This document shows positions 7,339 to 13,984 of a stretch of 21,779 bases of DNA, one piece after another. The DNA comes from Anaerolineae bacterium. GTDB taxonomy: Bacteria; Chloroflexota; Anaerolineae; SpSt-600. The notes under the pieces were generated by a model that had not been told where the DNA came from, made no database searches, and saw only the letters and a list, made by a program, of their open reading frames with translations. The stretch covers positions 1 through 21,779 of the forward strand of contig JAPWUT010000005.1 of assembly GCA_028275425.1 (NCBI GenBank), written 5' to 3'. The position numbers and the translations under genes were made by a program. Each line of letters starts with the position of its first letter. The stretch's first letter is position 1.

Positions 7339-8204
7339 CCGTTTTCAATCGCCCTTGGGCAACGCCTTTGCTAACCCAATGGGCTTTGACCCGCCGACGC
7401 TTGGGAATATGGATTCGCCTGAGTTTGCTTGGGTTCAGCACTTTTGTAGTCCTTTTCCCTTTCATTTGGGTGTTGGCAGCTTCCCTGAAGCCACCGATGG
7501 AGTTGAACCGACCTTCGCTTTGGGGTTTTACGCCAACAGCGACGAATTGGGTAGAGGTCTGGTTGAGGTCCCCATTCGCTCGCTATTTCCTTAACAGCAT
7601 TGTGGTTGGCGTGCTCACGGTAACGGTTTCCCTACTGGTAGGGGCCCCTGCTGCTTACGCTTTCTCTCGCTTTCGCACTGGAGGGACGTGGTTGCGCTTT
7701 CTAATCCTGGCAGCCCAAATGTTGCCCCCGGCCCTCTTCATCATCCCCTTCTTCCTTATGGCCTATTACACCGGCTTACTGGATACAGTGTGGGCATTGG
7801 CAATGGCTCACCTCACCTTCATCGCCCCTTTGGTCACATGGTTCCTAATTGGCTTCTTTGAGGACGTACCCCGGGACTTAGAGGAGCAAGCTATGGTGGA
7901 TGGCTGCACACGATGGCAGGCATTCCTGCATGTGGTATTGCCGGCTACCCGTCCAGGCTTGGGAGCAGCCGGGCTCTTCGCTTTCATCATGTCCTGGAAC
8001 GAGATGTTCTATGCATTGATGCTGGCCGGAGGGCATTCAAAAACCCTCCCGGTAGCTATCGCTGGCTATTGGACTTTCCGCGGGGTGGAGCTTGGAAAAA
8101 TGTCTGTGGCTATCCTCTCCGCCGCTATACCGGTGCTGGTAGCTTCGTTCTTCGTGCAGCGTTTCTTAATCCGTGGGCTGGGAGGCGGCGCTATCAAAGG
8201 CTGA
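7335..8204 (+). CDS. Sugar ABC transporter permease (MalG/UgpE type)
   Basis: Second permease of the sugar importer, 289 residues. After a basic N-terminus comes the first membrane segment with the typical PFIWVLAASLKPP stretch, then LNSIVVGVLTVTVSLLVGAPAAYAFSRF, the mark of MalG-type proteins. The EAA loop is EEQAMVDGCTRWQAFLHVVL (from 183), a usual E-A variant. A TTG at 7329 would add two residues; ATG 7335 is preferred because it overlaps the upstream stop as ATGA and has AGGAGG seven bases before it. The C-terminus ends QRFLIRGLGGGAIKG, the conserved end of this family. Confidence 0.94.
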   Translation: MTVFNRPWATPLLTQWALTRRRLGIWIRLSLLGFSTFVVLFPFIWVLAASLKPPMELNRPSLWGFTPTATNWVEVWLRSPFARYFLNSIVVGVLTVTVSLLVGAPAAYAFSRFRTGGTWLRFLILAAQMLPPALFIIPFFLMAYYTGLLDTVWALAMAHLTFIAPLVTWFLIGFFEDVPRDLEEQAMVDGCTRWQAFLHVVLPATRPGLGAAGLFAFIMSWNEMFYALMLAGGHSKTLPVAIAGYWTFRGVELGKMSVAILSAAIPVLVASFFVQRFLIRGLGGGAIKG

Positions 8205-8219
8205 AGAAAGGAGGCATTT

Positions 8220-9734
8220 ATGGGACATTTAGTGCTGGGGATTGATATCGGGACAACGGGGGTGAAGGGGATTCTAATCGGCCCAGGAGGAAAGCGTCTT
8301 GCCGAGGCAACGGCCTCTCACGACCTTCGCTCTCCGTATCCAGGATGGGCCGAGGAGGAACCCGCCGAGTGGTGGCAAGGAGTGCAGGCCGTCTGTCGCC
8401 AACTGCTTCGTGGGCGTAACCCGCGTGAAATCGCTGCGGTGGGCTGCAGCGGAATGGTCCCCGCTTTGGTGCTCCTGGATGAAAAAGGGCAAGTCCTGCG
8501 CCCATCAATCCAACAGAACGATGCCCGAGCAGTGGAAGAAATTGAACAGCTGCGCCGGGAGCTGGATCAAGAACGTCTCTTCGCCATCACCGGAGGGTAC
8601 ACTAACCAGCAGCACGTTGGGCCGCGTTTGATGTGGTTACAGCGCCACGAGCCGGAAGTGTGGAGGCGGACCCGTTGGGTTATGGGCTCCTACGATTACA
8701 TCGTCTACCGGCTAACGGGGCAACGTTCCCTGGAAATCAACTGGGCGGTGGAGTCTGGCCTCTTTAACATCTACCGGAGAGAGTGGGATGCAGAGCTCCT
8801 CCAGGCCAGTAGATTACATCCCGAACTTTTCCCGCCAGTGCACCTTCCCACCGAAGTAGTGGGAGAGGTTACGCAGGCAGCGGCAAAAGAGACGGGATTG
8901 TTCCCCGGAACCCCGGTGATAGCGGGGAGTGCGGATCACGTAGCTTCCGCCCTGGCGGCAGGCTTGCGGGAGAACGGAGATCTCCTGATAAAGTTCGGCG
9001 CAGCTGGAGACATTCTCTATTGCTTGGATCGCCTGGAAGCTCATCCCCAACTTTACATTGATTACCACGATATCCCTGGACTTTACCTCCTCAACGGGTG
9101 TATGGCGGCCTCTGGCTCCCTGGTAAAGTGGTTTGTCACAGAAGTTCTGGGCTGGGAAGCCTCCGGAGAAAGCTATCGGCGGCTGGATGAGGATGCTTCC
9201 ATAGTACCGCCGGCTTCAGAAGGGCTTATAGTTTTGCCATATTTCCTGGGAGAGAAGACGCCGATTTTTGATGCCCAAGCCCGCGGCCTCTTCTTTGGGC
9301 TCACCCTTAGCCATGGCCGAGGCCATATGTTCCGCGCCATCCTGGAAGCAGTCATCTACGGCTTCCAACATCATATTGAGGTCCTGACTGCCCGCGGTTA
9401 CACCATCCGTCGGGTAGTAGCCACCGACGGTGGGGTACGCAGCGGCCTCTGGCGCCAAATCGCCGCCGACGTCTTGGGCATGCCAGTTACTTCCTTCCCT
9501 GAACATCCCGGTTCTGCTCTGGGGGTTGCTTTCGTTGCCGGGATGGCTGGAGGCCTCTTCCGCGACTGGGCAGAGATTGAAGCCTTTGCCGGCCAGGCCC
9601 TCCGAAACGAACCAAATCTCAAAGCCCATGCCCGCTACCAAGAGGCCTATCGCCTCTATCGCCAGCTCTACGAGACCCTGAAACCTCTCTTCCCCCAGGC
9701 AGCATTGCTGGGTCAACAACCCGAAGCGACATGA
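8220..9734 (+). CDS. FGGY-family carbohydrate kinase (xylulokinase-like)
   Basis: ATP-dependent kinase that phosphorylates a sugar or polyol in the cytoplasm. Its 504 residues match the usual FGGY length. The first actin-like domain begins LGIDIGTTGVKGILI, with the phosphate-1 loop, and continues with PGWAEEEPAEWW and a sugar-contact QQNDAR segment. The catalytic base is probably Asp239 in AGSADHVASALAAG. The second domain has GEKTPIFDAQARGLFFGL and the adenosine-binding TDGGVRSGLW. The match is nearest to xylulokinase-type members (COG1070), but this family phosphorylates many pentoses, pentuloses and alditols and substrate cannot be read from motifs. A strong AAAGGAGG SD sequence precedes it. 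It follows the MalG-type permease by 15 bases and is followed closely by a dehydrogenase, so it probably acts on the imported compound or its oxidation product. Confidence 0.92.
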   Translation: MGHLVLGIDIGTTGVKGILIGPGGKRLAEATASHDLRSPYPGWAEEEPAEWWQGVQAVCRQLLRGRNPREIAAVGCSGMVPALVLLDEKGQVLRPSIQQNDARAVEEIEQLRRELDQERLFAITGGYTNQQHVGPRLMWLQRHEPEVWRRTRWVMGSYDYIVYRLTGQRSLEINWAVESGLFNIYRREWDAELLQASRLHPELFPPVHLPTEVVGEVTQAAAKETGLFPGTPVIAGSADHVASALAAGLRENGDLLIKFGAAGDILYCLDRLEAHPQLYIDYHDIPGLYLLNGCMAASGSLVKWFVTEVLGWEASGESYRRLDEDASIVPPASEGLIVLPYFLGEKTPIFDAQARGLFFGLTLSHGRGHMFRAILEAVIYGFQHHIEVLTARGYTIRRVVATDGGVRSGLWRQIAADVLGMPVTSFPEHPGSALGVAFVAGMAGGLFRDWAEIEAFAGQALRNEPNLKAHARYQEAYRLYRQLYETLKPLFPQAALLGQQPEAT

Positions 9735-9757
9735 ATATCCAGCCAAGGAGGTTTACT

Positions 9758-10537
9758 ATGGGGCGCTTAGACGGACAAGTAGCAGTAGTTACAGGAGCCG
9801 GGACGGGAATTGGAGCAGCAATTGCCCGAACCTTGGCTCGTGAAGGGGCCTACGTGGCGGTGACGGATATCAACGAAGAATGGGCCCATAAAGTAGTTGA
9901 AGAAATCCGACAGGCTGGTGGAATAGCCGAAGCGTGGCGGCTGGATGTGACCCGCAAGGCCGAAAACGTGGCGGTGATGGACGCTGTGGTTGCCAAGTGG
10001 GGTCGCCTGGACATCGTCTGCCCCAATGCTGGGGTTTCCACCATGAATTGGGCCAAAGATTTAACCGAGGAGGAATGGGACTACAACTTCAACGTGAACA
10101 CCAAAGGCGTATTTTTCACCTGCCAGGCGGCCATACCCCATATGATCCGCCAAGGCGGCGGCCGCATCATCATTACCGCCTCCATGGCTGGTCATCGGGC
10201 TGTCCCCCTGTTGGCCCACTACGCTGCCTCTAAATGGGCAGTAATAGGCTTCGGCCTCAGCTTAGCTGTTGAAGTCGGCAAATACAACATCAAAGTCAAC
10301 TTAATCTGTCCCGGCTTCGTGCGCACCTCCATGCAAGAACGGGAGATTGTTTGGGAGGGGAAATTGAGGGGGATGGACCCAGAGGCCGTGCGGGCAGAGT
10401 ATATAAGCAAAACCCCACTTGGCCGCATTGAAGAGCCCCAGGATGTGGCCAACGCAGTGCTCTTACTATGCTTGCCAGAAGCAGACTTCATCACAGGCGC
10501 CGTATTAGACGTGACCGGAGGTGCCCACCTGACCTAA
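9758..10537 (+). CDS. Short-chain dehydrogenase/reductase (SDR), NAD-type
   Basis: Classical SDR oxidoreductase, 259 residues. It shows the cofactor loop TGAGTGIG (12-19), Asp37 after the second strand (VTDIN), which favours NAD over NADP, the NAG motif (90-92), catalytic Ser142, Tyr155 and Lys159 (YAASK), and the C-terminal TGAVLDVTGG. An ATG at 9731 overlaps the kinase stop and would add nine residues, but the ATG at 9758 has a perfect AAGGAGG SD sequence and gives the normal N-terminus MGRLDGQVAVVTGAG. Last gene of the cluster, next to a kinase: oxidation of a sugar alcohol or aldose before phosphorylation is the likely use. The SDR substrate itself is not recognisable. Confidence 0.93.
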   Translation: MGRLDGQVAVVTGAGTGIGAAIARTLAREGAYVAVTDINEEWAHKVVEEIRQAGGIAEAWRLDVTRKAENVAVMDAVVAKWGRLDIVCPNAGVSTMNWAKDLTEEEWDYNFNVNTKGVFFTCQAAIPHMIRQGGGRIIITASMAGHRAVPLLAHYAASKWAVIGFGLSLAVEVGKYNIKVNLICPGFVRTSMQEREIVWEGKLRGMDPEAVRAEYISKTPLGRIEEPQDVANAVLLLCLPEADFITGAVLDVTGGAHLT

Positions 10538-10560
10538 GCCAGGCCGTAAACAACCTGGCT
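10537..10560 (+). terminator. Possible weak terminator hairpin after the dehydrogenase gene
   Basis: A perfect 7-bp inverted repeat (AGCCAGG at 10537-10543 and CCTGGCT at 10554-10560, 10-base loop) begins at the last base of the stop codon. It is followed by A residues rather than T residues, so intrinsic termination on this strand is uncertain. It is the only hairpin directly at the operon end; the stronger palindrome 45 bases further on may contribute. Confidence 0.3.
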
Positions 10561-10586
10561 AAAAATGCAAAGGGCGCTTATGGAAT

Positions 10587-10666
10587 GCCATCTTAGCAAC
10601 ATGCCCACGAGTGGGACCCGACTAACGGGGGGTGGGTCCCACTCGTGGCGAGTTTACCCTCGTGGG
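10587..10666. repeat. Palindromic dispersed repeat related to the 18-kb array
   Basis: Two perfect 15-bp inverted arms, CCACGAGTGGGACCC at 10605-10619 and its complement at 10634-10648, enclose a 14-base loop. The left flank TTAGCAAC (10593-10600) plus the arm matches the unit junction at 18191-18219 at 23 of 29 positions. The right flank carries CCCTCGTGGG (10657-10666), the complement of the CCCACGAGGG found in the array units. It is therefore a single inverted copy of the same repeat family, in an intergenic position. It could act as a bidirectional terminator or as a mobile REP/MITE-like element; no function is shown. Confidence 0.8.
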
Positions 10667-10726
10667 ATGAAGGCTCGCCCCTTTTAAAGCTTCGTGAGGG
10701 GTTATTTCCCCATTATCGGGAGATTG

Positions 10727-10735
10727 TGGTATACT
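10727..10735 (+). promoter_or_regulatory. Extended -10 promoter for the nucleoside-salvage operon
   Basis: TGGTATACT (TG at 10727-10728, hexamer TATACT at 10730-10735) is a good extended -10 element. No convincing -35 is seen at the right distance, which is tolerated when the TG motif is present. The ATG of the first gene begins only 10 bases after the hexamer, so transcription would start within a few bases of it. The identical nine bases occur before the hpt gene at 18905-18913. Confidence 0.6.
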
Positions 10736-10745
10736 CCTCCCAAAC

Positions 10746-11432
10746 ATGAACTATGCTGGCTTGGTGATGAGGCCCAAATTGCCCGGAATTTATATCGCTA
10801 TTGAGGGACCAATAGGGGTGGGAAAAACCACTTTGGCCAGACTCCTTCAGCCTTATTTCAATGCCCAGCTCCTCTTGGAAGTCTTTGAAGAAAACCCATT
10901 CCTTGAAAAATTCTACCAGGACCGCGAACGCTATGCCTTCCAAACCCAATTGTTTTTCCTCCTAAGCCGCTACCACCAGCAGCAAGAGGCCATCCCCGAA
11001 GCTTTGGCTAAGGGCAACCTCATAAGCGATTACACCTTCGCTAAAGACCACCTCTTTGCTACCCTCAACCTCAAAGGCGAAGAATTGGCCCTCTACCAGG
11101 AACTGTACCGCATCCTTTCCCCTAAAATCATCCCCCCTAACCTCGTCTGCCTCCTGCAAGCAAGCACCGATACCCTCATGGAAAGGATTGCCCTAAGAGA
11201 CCGCCCATACGAACGAGGCATGGACCGGGATTACATCCATCGCCTCCGGATCGCTTACGATGAGTTCTTCTCCCAATACGACGAAGCCCCAGTGCTGCGC
11301 ATAGATACCGATGAGCTCAACTTCGTCCGGAAAAGGGAAGATTTGGAGCTGGTTGTAGGGATGATAAAATCAGCCTTAGAACACGGTGTGGCTCGCAAGC
11401 CTCCTCTTTTCCCTTTAGGAGGTAAAAAATGA
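10746..11432 (+). CDS. Deoxynucleoside kinase family protein (dGK/dAK type), first of two
   Basis: Phosphorylates a deoxynucleoside to its 5'-monophosphate for salvage. The 228-residue protein has a P-loop in IAIEGPIGVGKTTLARLL (GPIGVGKT at 21-28), DRERYAFQTQLFFLLSRYHQ, a SDYTFAKDHLF segment in the position of the usual DRS motif, and a late Arg-rich lid region (RIALRDRPYERGMDRDY). An alternative ATG at 10767 would remove seven residues and give a more usual N-terminus, but it has only a weak SD. The ATG at 10746 lies just after the promoter and would be nearly leaderless. The gene overlaps the next kinase by ATGA. It differs from the downstream copy in the DRS region, so the two probably prefer different bases. 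The natural substrate is not assignable from sequence alone. Confidence 0.9.
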   Translation: MNYAGLVMRPKLPGIYIAIEGPIGVGKTTLARLLQPYFNAQLLLEVFEENPFLEKFYQDRERYAFQTQLFFLLSRYHQQQEAIPEALAKGNLISDYTFAKDHLFATLNLKGEELALYQELYRILSPKIIPPNLVCLLQASTDTLMERIALRDRPYERGMDRDYIHRLRIAYDEFFSQYDEAPVLRIDTDELNFVRKREDLELVVGMIKSALEHGVARKPPLFPLGGKK

Positions 11433-12076
11433 AGCGATTTGTAGCCGTAGCCGGAAACATAGGGGTCGGGAAATCATCCCTCACCAAGCTTTTGAGCGAA
11501 AGGCTCGGCTGGGAACCGTTCTTTGAAGCCGCCGACGAGAACCCATACCTATCAGATGTCTACCAAGACATGGCCCGCTGGTGTTTCCACTCCGAAATAT
11601 TCTTCCTGGCCCGCAAGCTCTACCACTACAACATCCTCCTCAAAAGGCCCGGCTCCGTAATCCAGGACCGCACCATATACGAAGACGCCGAAGTATTCGC
11701 CGAAAACTTCTACCGAGAAGGCCTTATGGACGAAAGAGACTACCGAACTTACCGCCAACTCTACGAAGCCATAATCTCAGTCCTGCCTCCACCCGACCTT
11801 GTAATCTACTTGCAGGCTTCAGTCCCAACCTTGGAAAAGCGCATTGCTATGCGGGGAAGGGATTACGAGAAGAAAATCCCCAGGGAATACCTGGAAAAGC
11901 TCAACGCCCTCTACGAGGAGTGGATAGAACGCTACACCCTAAGCCCCGTCCTCAAAGTCCCGGCCGACCGCCTTGACTTCGTCCACTCCTCGCGGCATTT
12001 GGATTTAATTGTGGAAAAAGTGCTGGAGAAGCTCCAGGGCAAAGAAGTGGTAACATTTGAAATTCCGGAGGAGTAA
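11429..12076 (+). CDS. Deoxynucleoside kinase family protein (dAK/dCK type), second of two
   Basis: Second salvage kinase, 215 residues. P-loop GNIGVGKSS (9-17), the conserved ENPYLSDVYQDMARWCFHSE segment, and the classic DRTIYEDAEVFA motif that corresponds to DRSIYED of bacterial deoxyadenosine/deoxycytidine kinases. The lid-like segment is KRIAMRGRDYEKKIP. A TTTAGGAGG SD sequence inside the upstream gene precedes the ATG, which overlaps that gene's stop. Paired non-identical kinases encoded in tandem are known from Lactobacillus acidophilus (dAK/dGK, which form a heterodimer) and from Bacillus. A heteromeric pair here is plausible but inferred. Confidence 0.93.
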   Translation: MKRFVAVAGNIGVGKSSLTKLLSERLGWEPFFEAADENPYLSDVYQDMARWCFHSEIFFLARKLYHYNILLKRPGSVIQDRTIYEDAEVFAENFYREGLMDERDYRTYRQLYEAIISVLPPPDLVIYLQASVPTLEKRIAMRGRDYEKKIPREYLEKLNALYEEWIERYTLSPVLKVPADRLDFVHSSRHLDLIVEKVLEKLQGKEVVTFEIPEE

Positions 12077-12077
12077 G

Positions 12078-12644
12078 TTGGAGAAAGTGGAAAGGTTCTT
12101 CCGAGACCTTGTGGAAACAGTCTTGCTGACCCTGGTCCTCTTCTTCTTAGTGCGGACAGGGGTTGAAAACTACAAGGTTTACGGCTCAAGCATGGAGCCA
12201 AACTTCTACGAAGGGGAATACATAATAGTTAGCCGCCTCTCCTATTACCTCCACCCCCCTCAGCGAGGGGATGTGGTGGTCTTCCGCTACCCGAGGGATT
12301 TCCGGCGGACCTTCATAAAGAGGGTGATTGGACTTCCGGGGGAAACGGTGGAAATAAGGCAGGGGAAGGTCTATATAAACGGCCAGCCCTTGCACGAACC
12401 ATATCCCGTGACCGAGGCCAGCTATTCCTGGGGGCCAGCCACCGTAGGCCCCGATGAGGTCTTTGTCTTAGGCGATAACCGAAATTTCTCCTCCGATTCC
12501 CACAACTGGGGGATGCTCCCCACCCGCTACATAATAGGCAAAGCTTTGCTCTGCTACTGGCCCCCAAACCGCTGGCGATTAATCCCCTCATATAAAGGAA
12601 GCACCTTCTTAAGCCCGCTACTTCTCAAGGAGGCAGGGAAATGA
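12078..12644 (+). CDS. lepB: Signal peptidase I (S26 family)
   Basis: Membrane-bound protease that removes signal peptides from exported proteins. The 188 residues contain one N-terminal membrane anchor (about 11-26), the catalytic Ser38 in VYGSSMEPNFYEGE, the PQRGDVVVFRYP box, the catalytic Lys81 in FIKRVIGLPGETVEI, and the late box VFVLGDNRNFSSDSHNWGML. Start choice: a TTG at 12057 lies inside the previous gene; the TTG at 12078, one base after that gene's stop and four bases after a GGAGGAG SD sequence, is preferred and gives MEKVERFF. A non-ATG start may lower its output relative to its neighbours. It overlaps deoC by four bases, so it is co-expressed with nucleoside-salvage genes without an obvious functional link. 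Confidence 0.93.
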   Translation: MEKVERFFRDLVETVLLTLVLFFLVRTGVENYKVYGSSMEPNFYEGEYIIVSRLSYYLHPPQRGDVVVFRYPRDFRRTFIKRVIGLPGETVEIRQGKVYINGQPLHEPYPVTEASYSWGPATVGPDEVFVLGDNRNFSSDSHNWGMLPTRYIIGKALLCYWPPNRWRLIPSYKGSTFLSPLLLKEAGK

Positions 12645-13345
12645 CTTTGAAACTTAAGCCTGCGGAATTGGCCCGCTTTTTTGACCATACCCTCCTCAAG
12701 CCCGAAGCTACAAGAGCCCAAGTTGAAGCCCTCTGCCAAGAGGCAATCCGCTACGGATTCTACGCGGTCTGCGTGAACCCAAGCTACGTAGCCCTGGCGG
12801 CCTCTATCCTCAAAGGGACAGGGGTTAAAGTCTGCAGCGTTGTAGGCTTCCCCTTGGGTGCTACCCTACCCGAAGTAAAAGCCTTTGAAGCCGAAAAAGT
12901 CATAGCCATGGGGGCTGAAGAAGTTGACATGGTGATGAACATTGGGGCTATGAAAAGCGGCGATTACACCTTGGTCCGGGATGACATAGCCAAAGTGGTA
13001 GAGGTTGCTCACAGCGGAAGAGCGCTGGTAAAAGTAATCTTAGAGACCGCTCTTCTCACCCCCGAAGAAAAAACCAAAGCTTGCCAGCTGGCACTGGAAG
13101 CCGGAGCCGATTTCGTCAAGACTTCAACAGGGTTTGGCCCAGGCGGAGCTACGGTAGAAGATGTCAGGCTCATGCGAGCAGTGGTGGGGGATAAGATGGG
13201 GGTTAAGGCCGCAGGCGGAATTTCCTCCCTGGACCAAGCCCTGGCCATGATAGAAGCCGGAGCTAACCGCATAGGAGCAAGCCGGAGCGTGAAGATAATC
13301 CAGGAGGCAGAGGAAGCCTGGAAAGCTCATGAGCAGAACCTTTAA
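12641..13345 (+). CDS. deoC: Deoxyribose-phosphate aldolase
   Basis: Cleaves 2-deoxyribose-5-phosphate to glyceraldehyde-3-phosphate and acetaldehyde, the last step of deoxynucleoside catabolism. The 234 residues contain FFDHTLLKPEAT near the N-terminus, VCSVVGFPLGA, Asp96 in EEVDMVMNIG, the Schiff-base lysine Lys160 in FVKTSTGF, and the second active-site lysine Lys189 in GVKAAGGI. All key residues of the class are present and the length is typical for the short bacterial form. ATG overlaps the lepB stop (ATGA) and has an AAGGAGG SD sequence. Its position after two deoxynucleoside kinases suggests one branch of imported deoxynucleosides is salvaged and the other is broken down for carbon. 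Confidence 0.97.
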   Translation: MTLKLKPAELARFFDHTLLKPEATRAQVEALCQEAIRYGFYAVCVNPSYVALAASILKGTGVKVCSVVGFPLGATLPEVKAFEAEKVIAMGAEEVDMVMNIGAMKSGDYTLVRDDIAKVVEVAHSGRALVKVILETALLTPEEKTKACQLALEAGADFVKTSTGFGPGGATVEDVRLMRAVVGDKMGVKAAGGISSLDQALAMIEAGANRIGASRSVKIIQEAEEAWKAHEQNL

Positions 13346-13982
13346 ATTGCGAATAACCTACTCCCAGACCGGCCCGCTGAAATACATCTCGCACCTGGAT
13401 TTAATGCGGCTGTGGGAAAGGCTCCTGCGGAGGGCAGGAATCCCTCTGGCCTACTCCCAAGGCTTTACCCCTCACCCAAAGATAACTGTAGCTTCTCCGC
13501 TGCCGGTGGGGTTTGAAGGCCTGAGGGAGGTGATGGAAATCACGCTTACCTCACCCACCTCACCCCAAGAGTTTGAAGCCAAAGTCCGGCCCTGCTTGCC
13601 CGAGGGTCTGGACATCGTTCAAGTGGAAGTGGCCGAGGACGAGGCCCTTTCCCTGCCGCAAAGAGTAATGGCCTCAGAATACGAAGTTTTTCTGCCCGAT
13701 TGCCGGGAGAAGGAAAAGCTCGCCCAGGCCGTGGAAGAACTGATGGGCAAAAGCTCACTCCCATTCCGCCGCGAGAAAGGCGGCAAAGTCCGGGAATACG
13801 ACTTGAGGCCTCTGATAAAGGGCTTAAAGGTAACGGAAGGGCCAGGTTGCACCTTGTGGATGCTCCTGGAAACAAGCCCTTCGGCTACGGCCAGGCCGGA
13901 GGATGTGCTCAAAGCCTTGGGGTTTGAAGGTTATGCTAAGATAAGGCGCCTAAGGCTGCACCTTGCGCCAAAAGGAGGGTGA
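13329..13982 (+). CDS. TIGR03936/DUF2344-type protein (usually partner of a radical SAM protein)
   Basis: 217-residue cytoplasmic protein. The N-terminus contains the family hallmark: GPLKYISHLDLMRLWERLLR followed by AGIPLAYSQGFTPHPKITVA and SPLPVGFEGLREVMEI. In most genomes this family is encoded beside, or fused to, a B12-binding/radical SAM protein (TIGR03960), or near ribonuclease E/G. No such gene is in this window. The start lies 17 bases inside deoC, with purine-rich AGGAGGCAGAGGAAG further upstream, so it is co-translated with deoC. The biochemical role of the family is unsettled; a part in RNA modification or ribosome-linked processing has been suggested from gene context only. Confidence 0.9.
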   Translation: MSRTFKLRITYSQTGPLKYISHLDLMRLWERLLRRAGIPLAYSQGFTPHPKITVASPLPVGFEGLREVMEITLTSPTSPQEFEAKVRPCLPEGLDIVQVEVAEDEALSLPQRVMASEYEVFLPDCREKEKLAQAVEELMGKSSLPFRREKGGKVREYDLRPLIKGLKVTEGPGCTLWMLLETSPSATARPEDVLKALGFEGYAKIRRLRLHLAPKGG

Positions 13983-13984
13983 AC

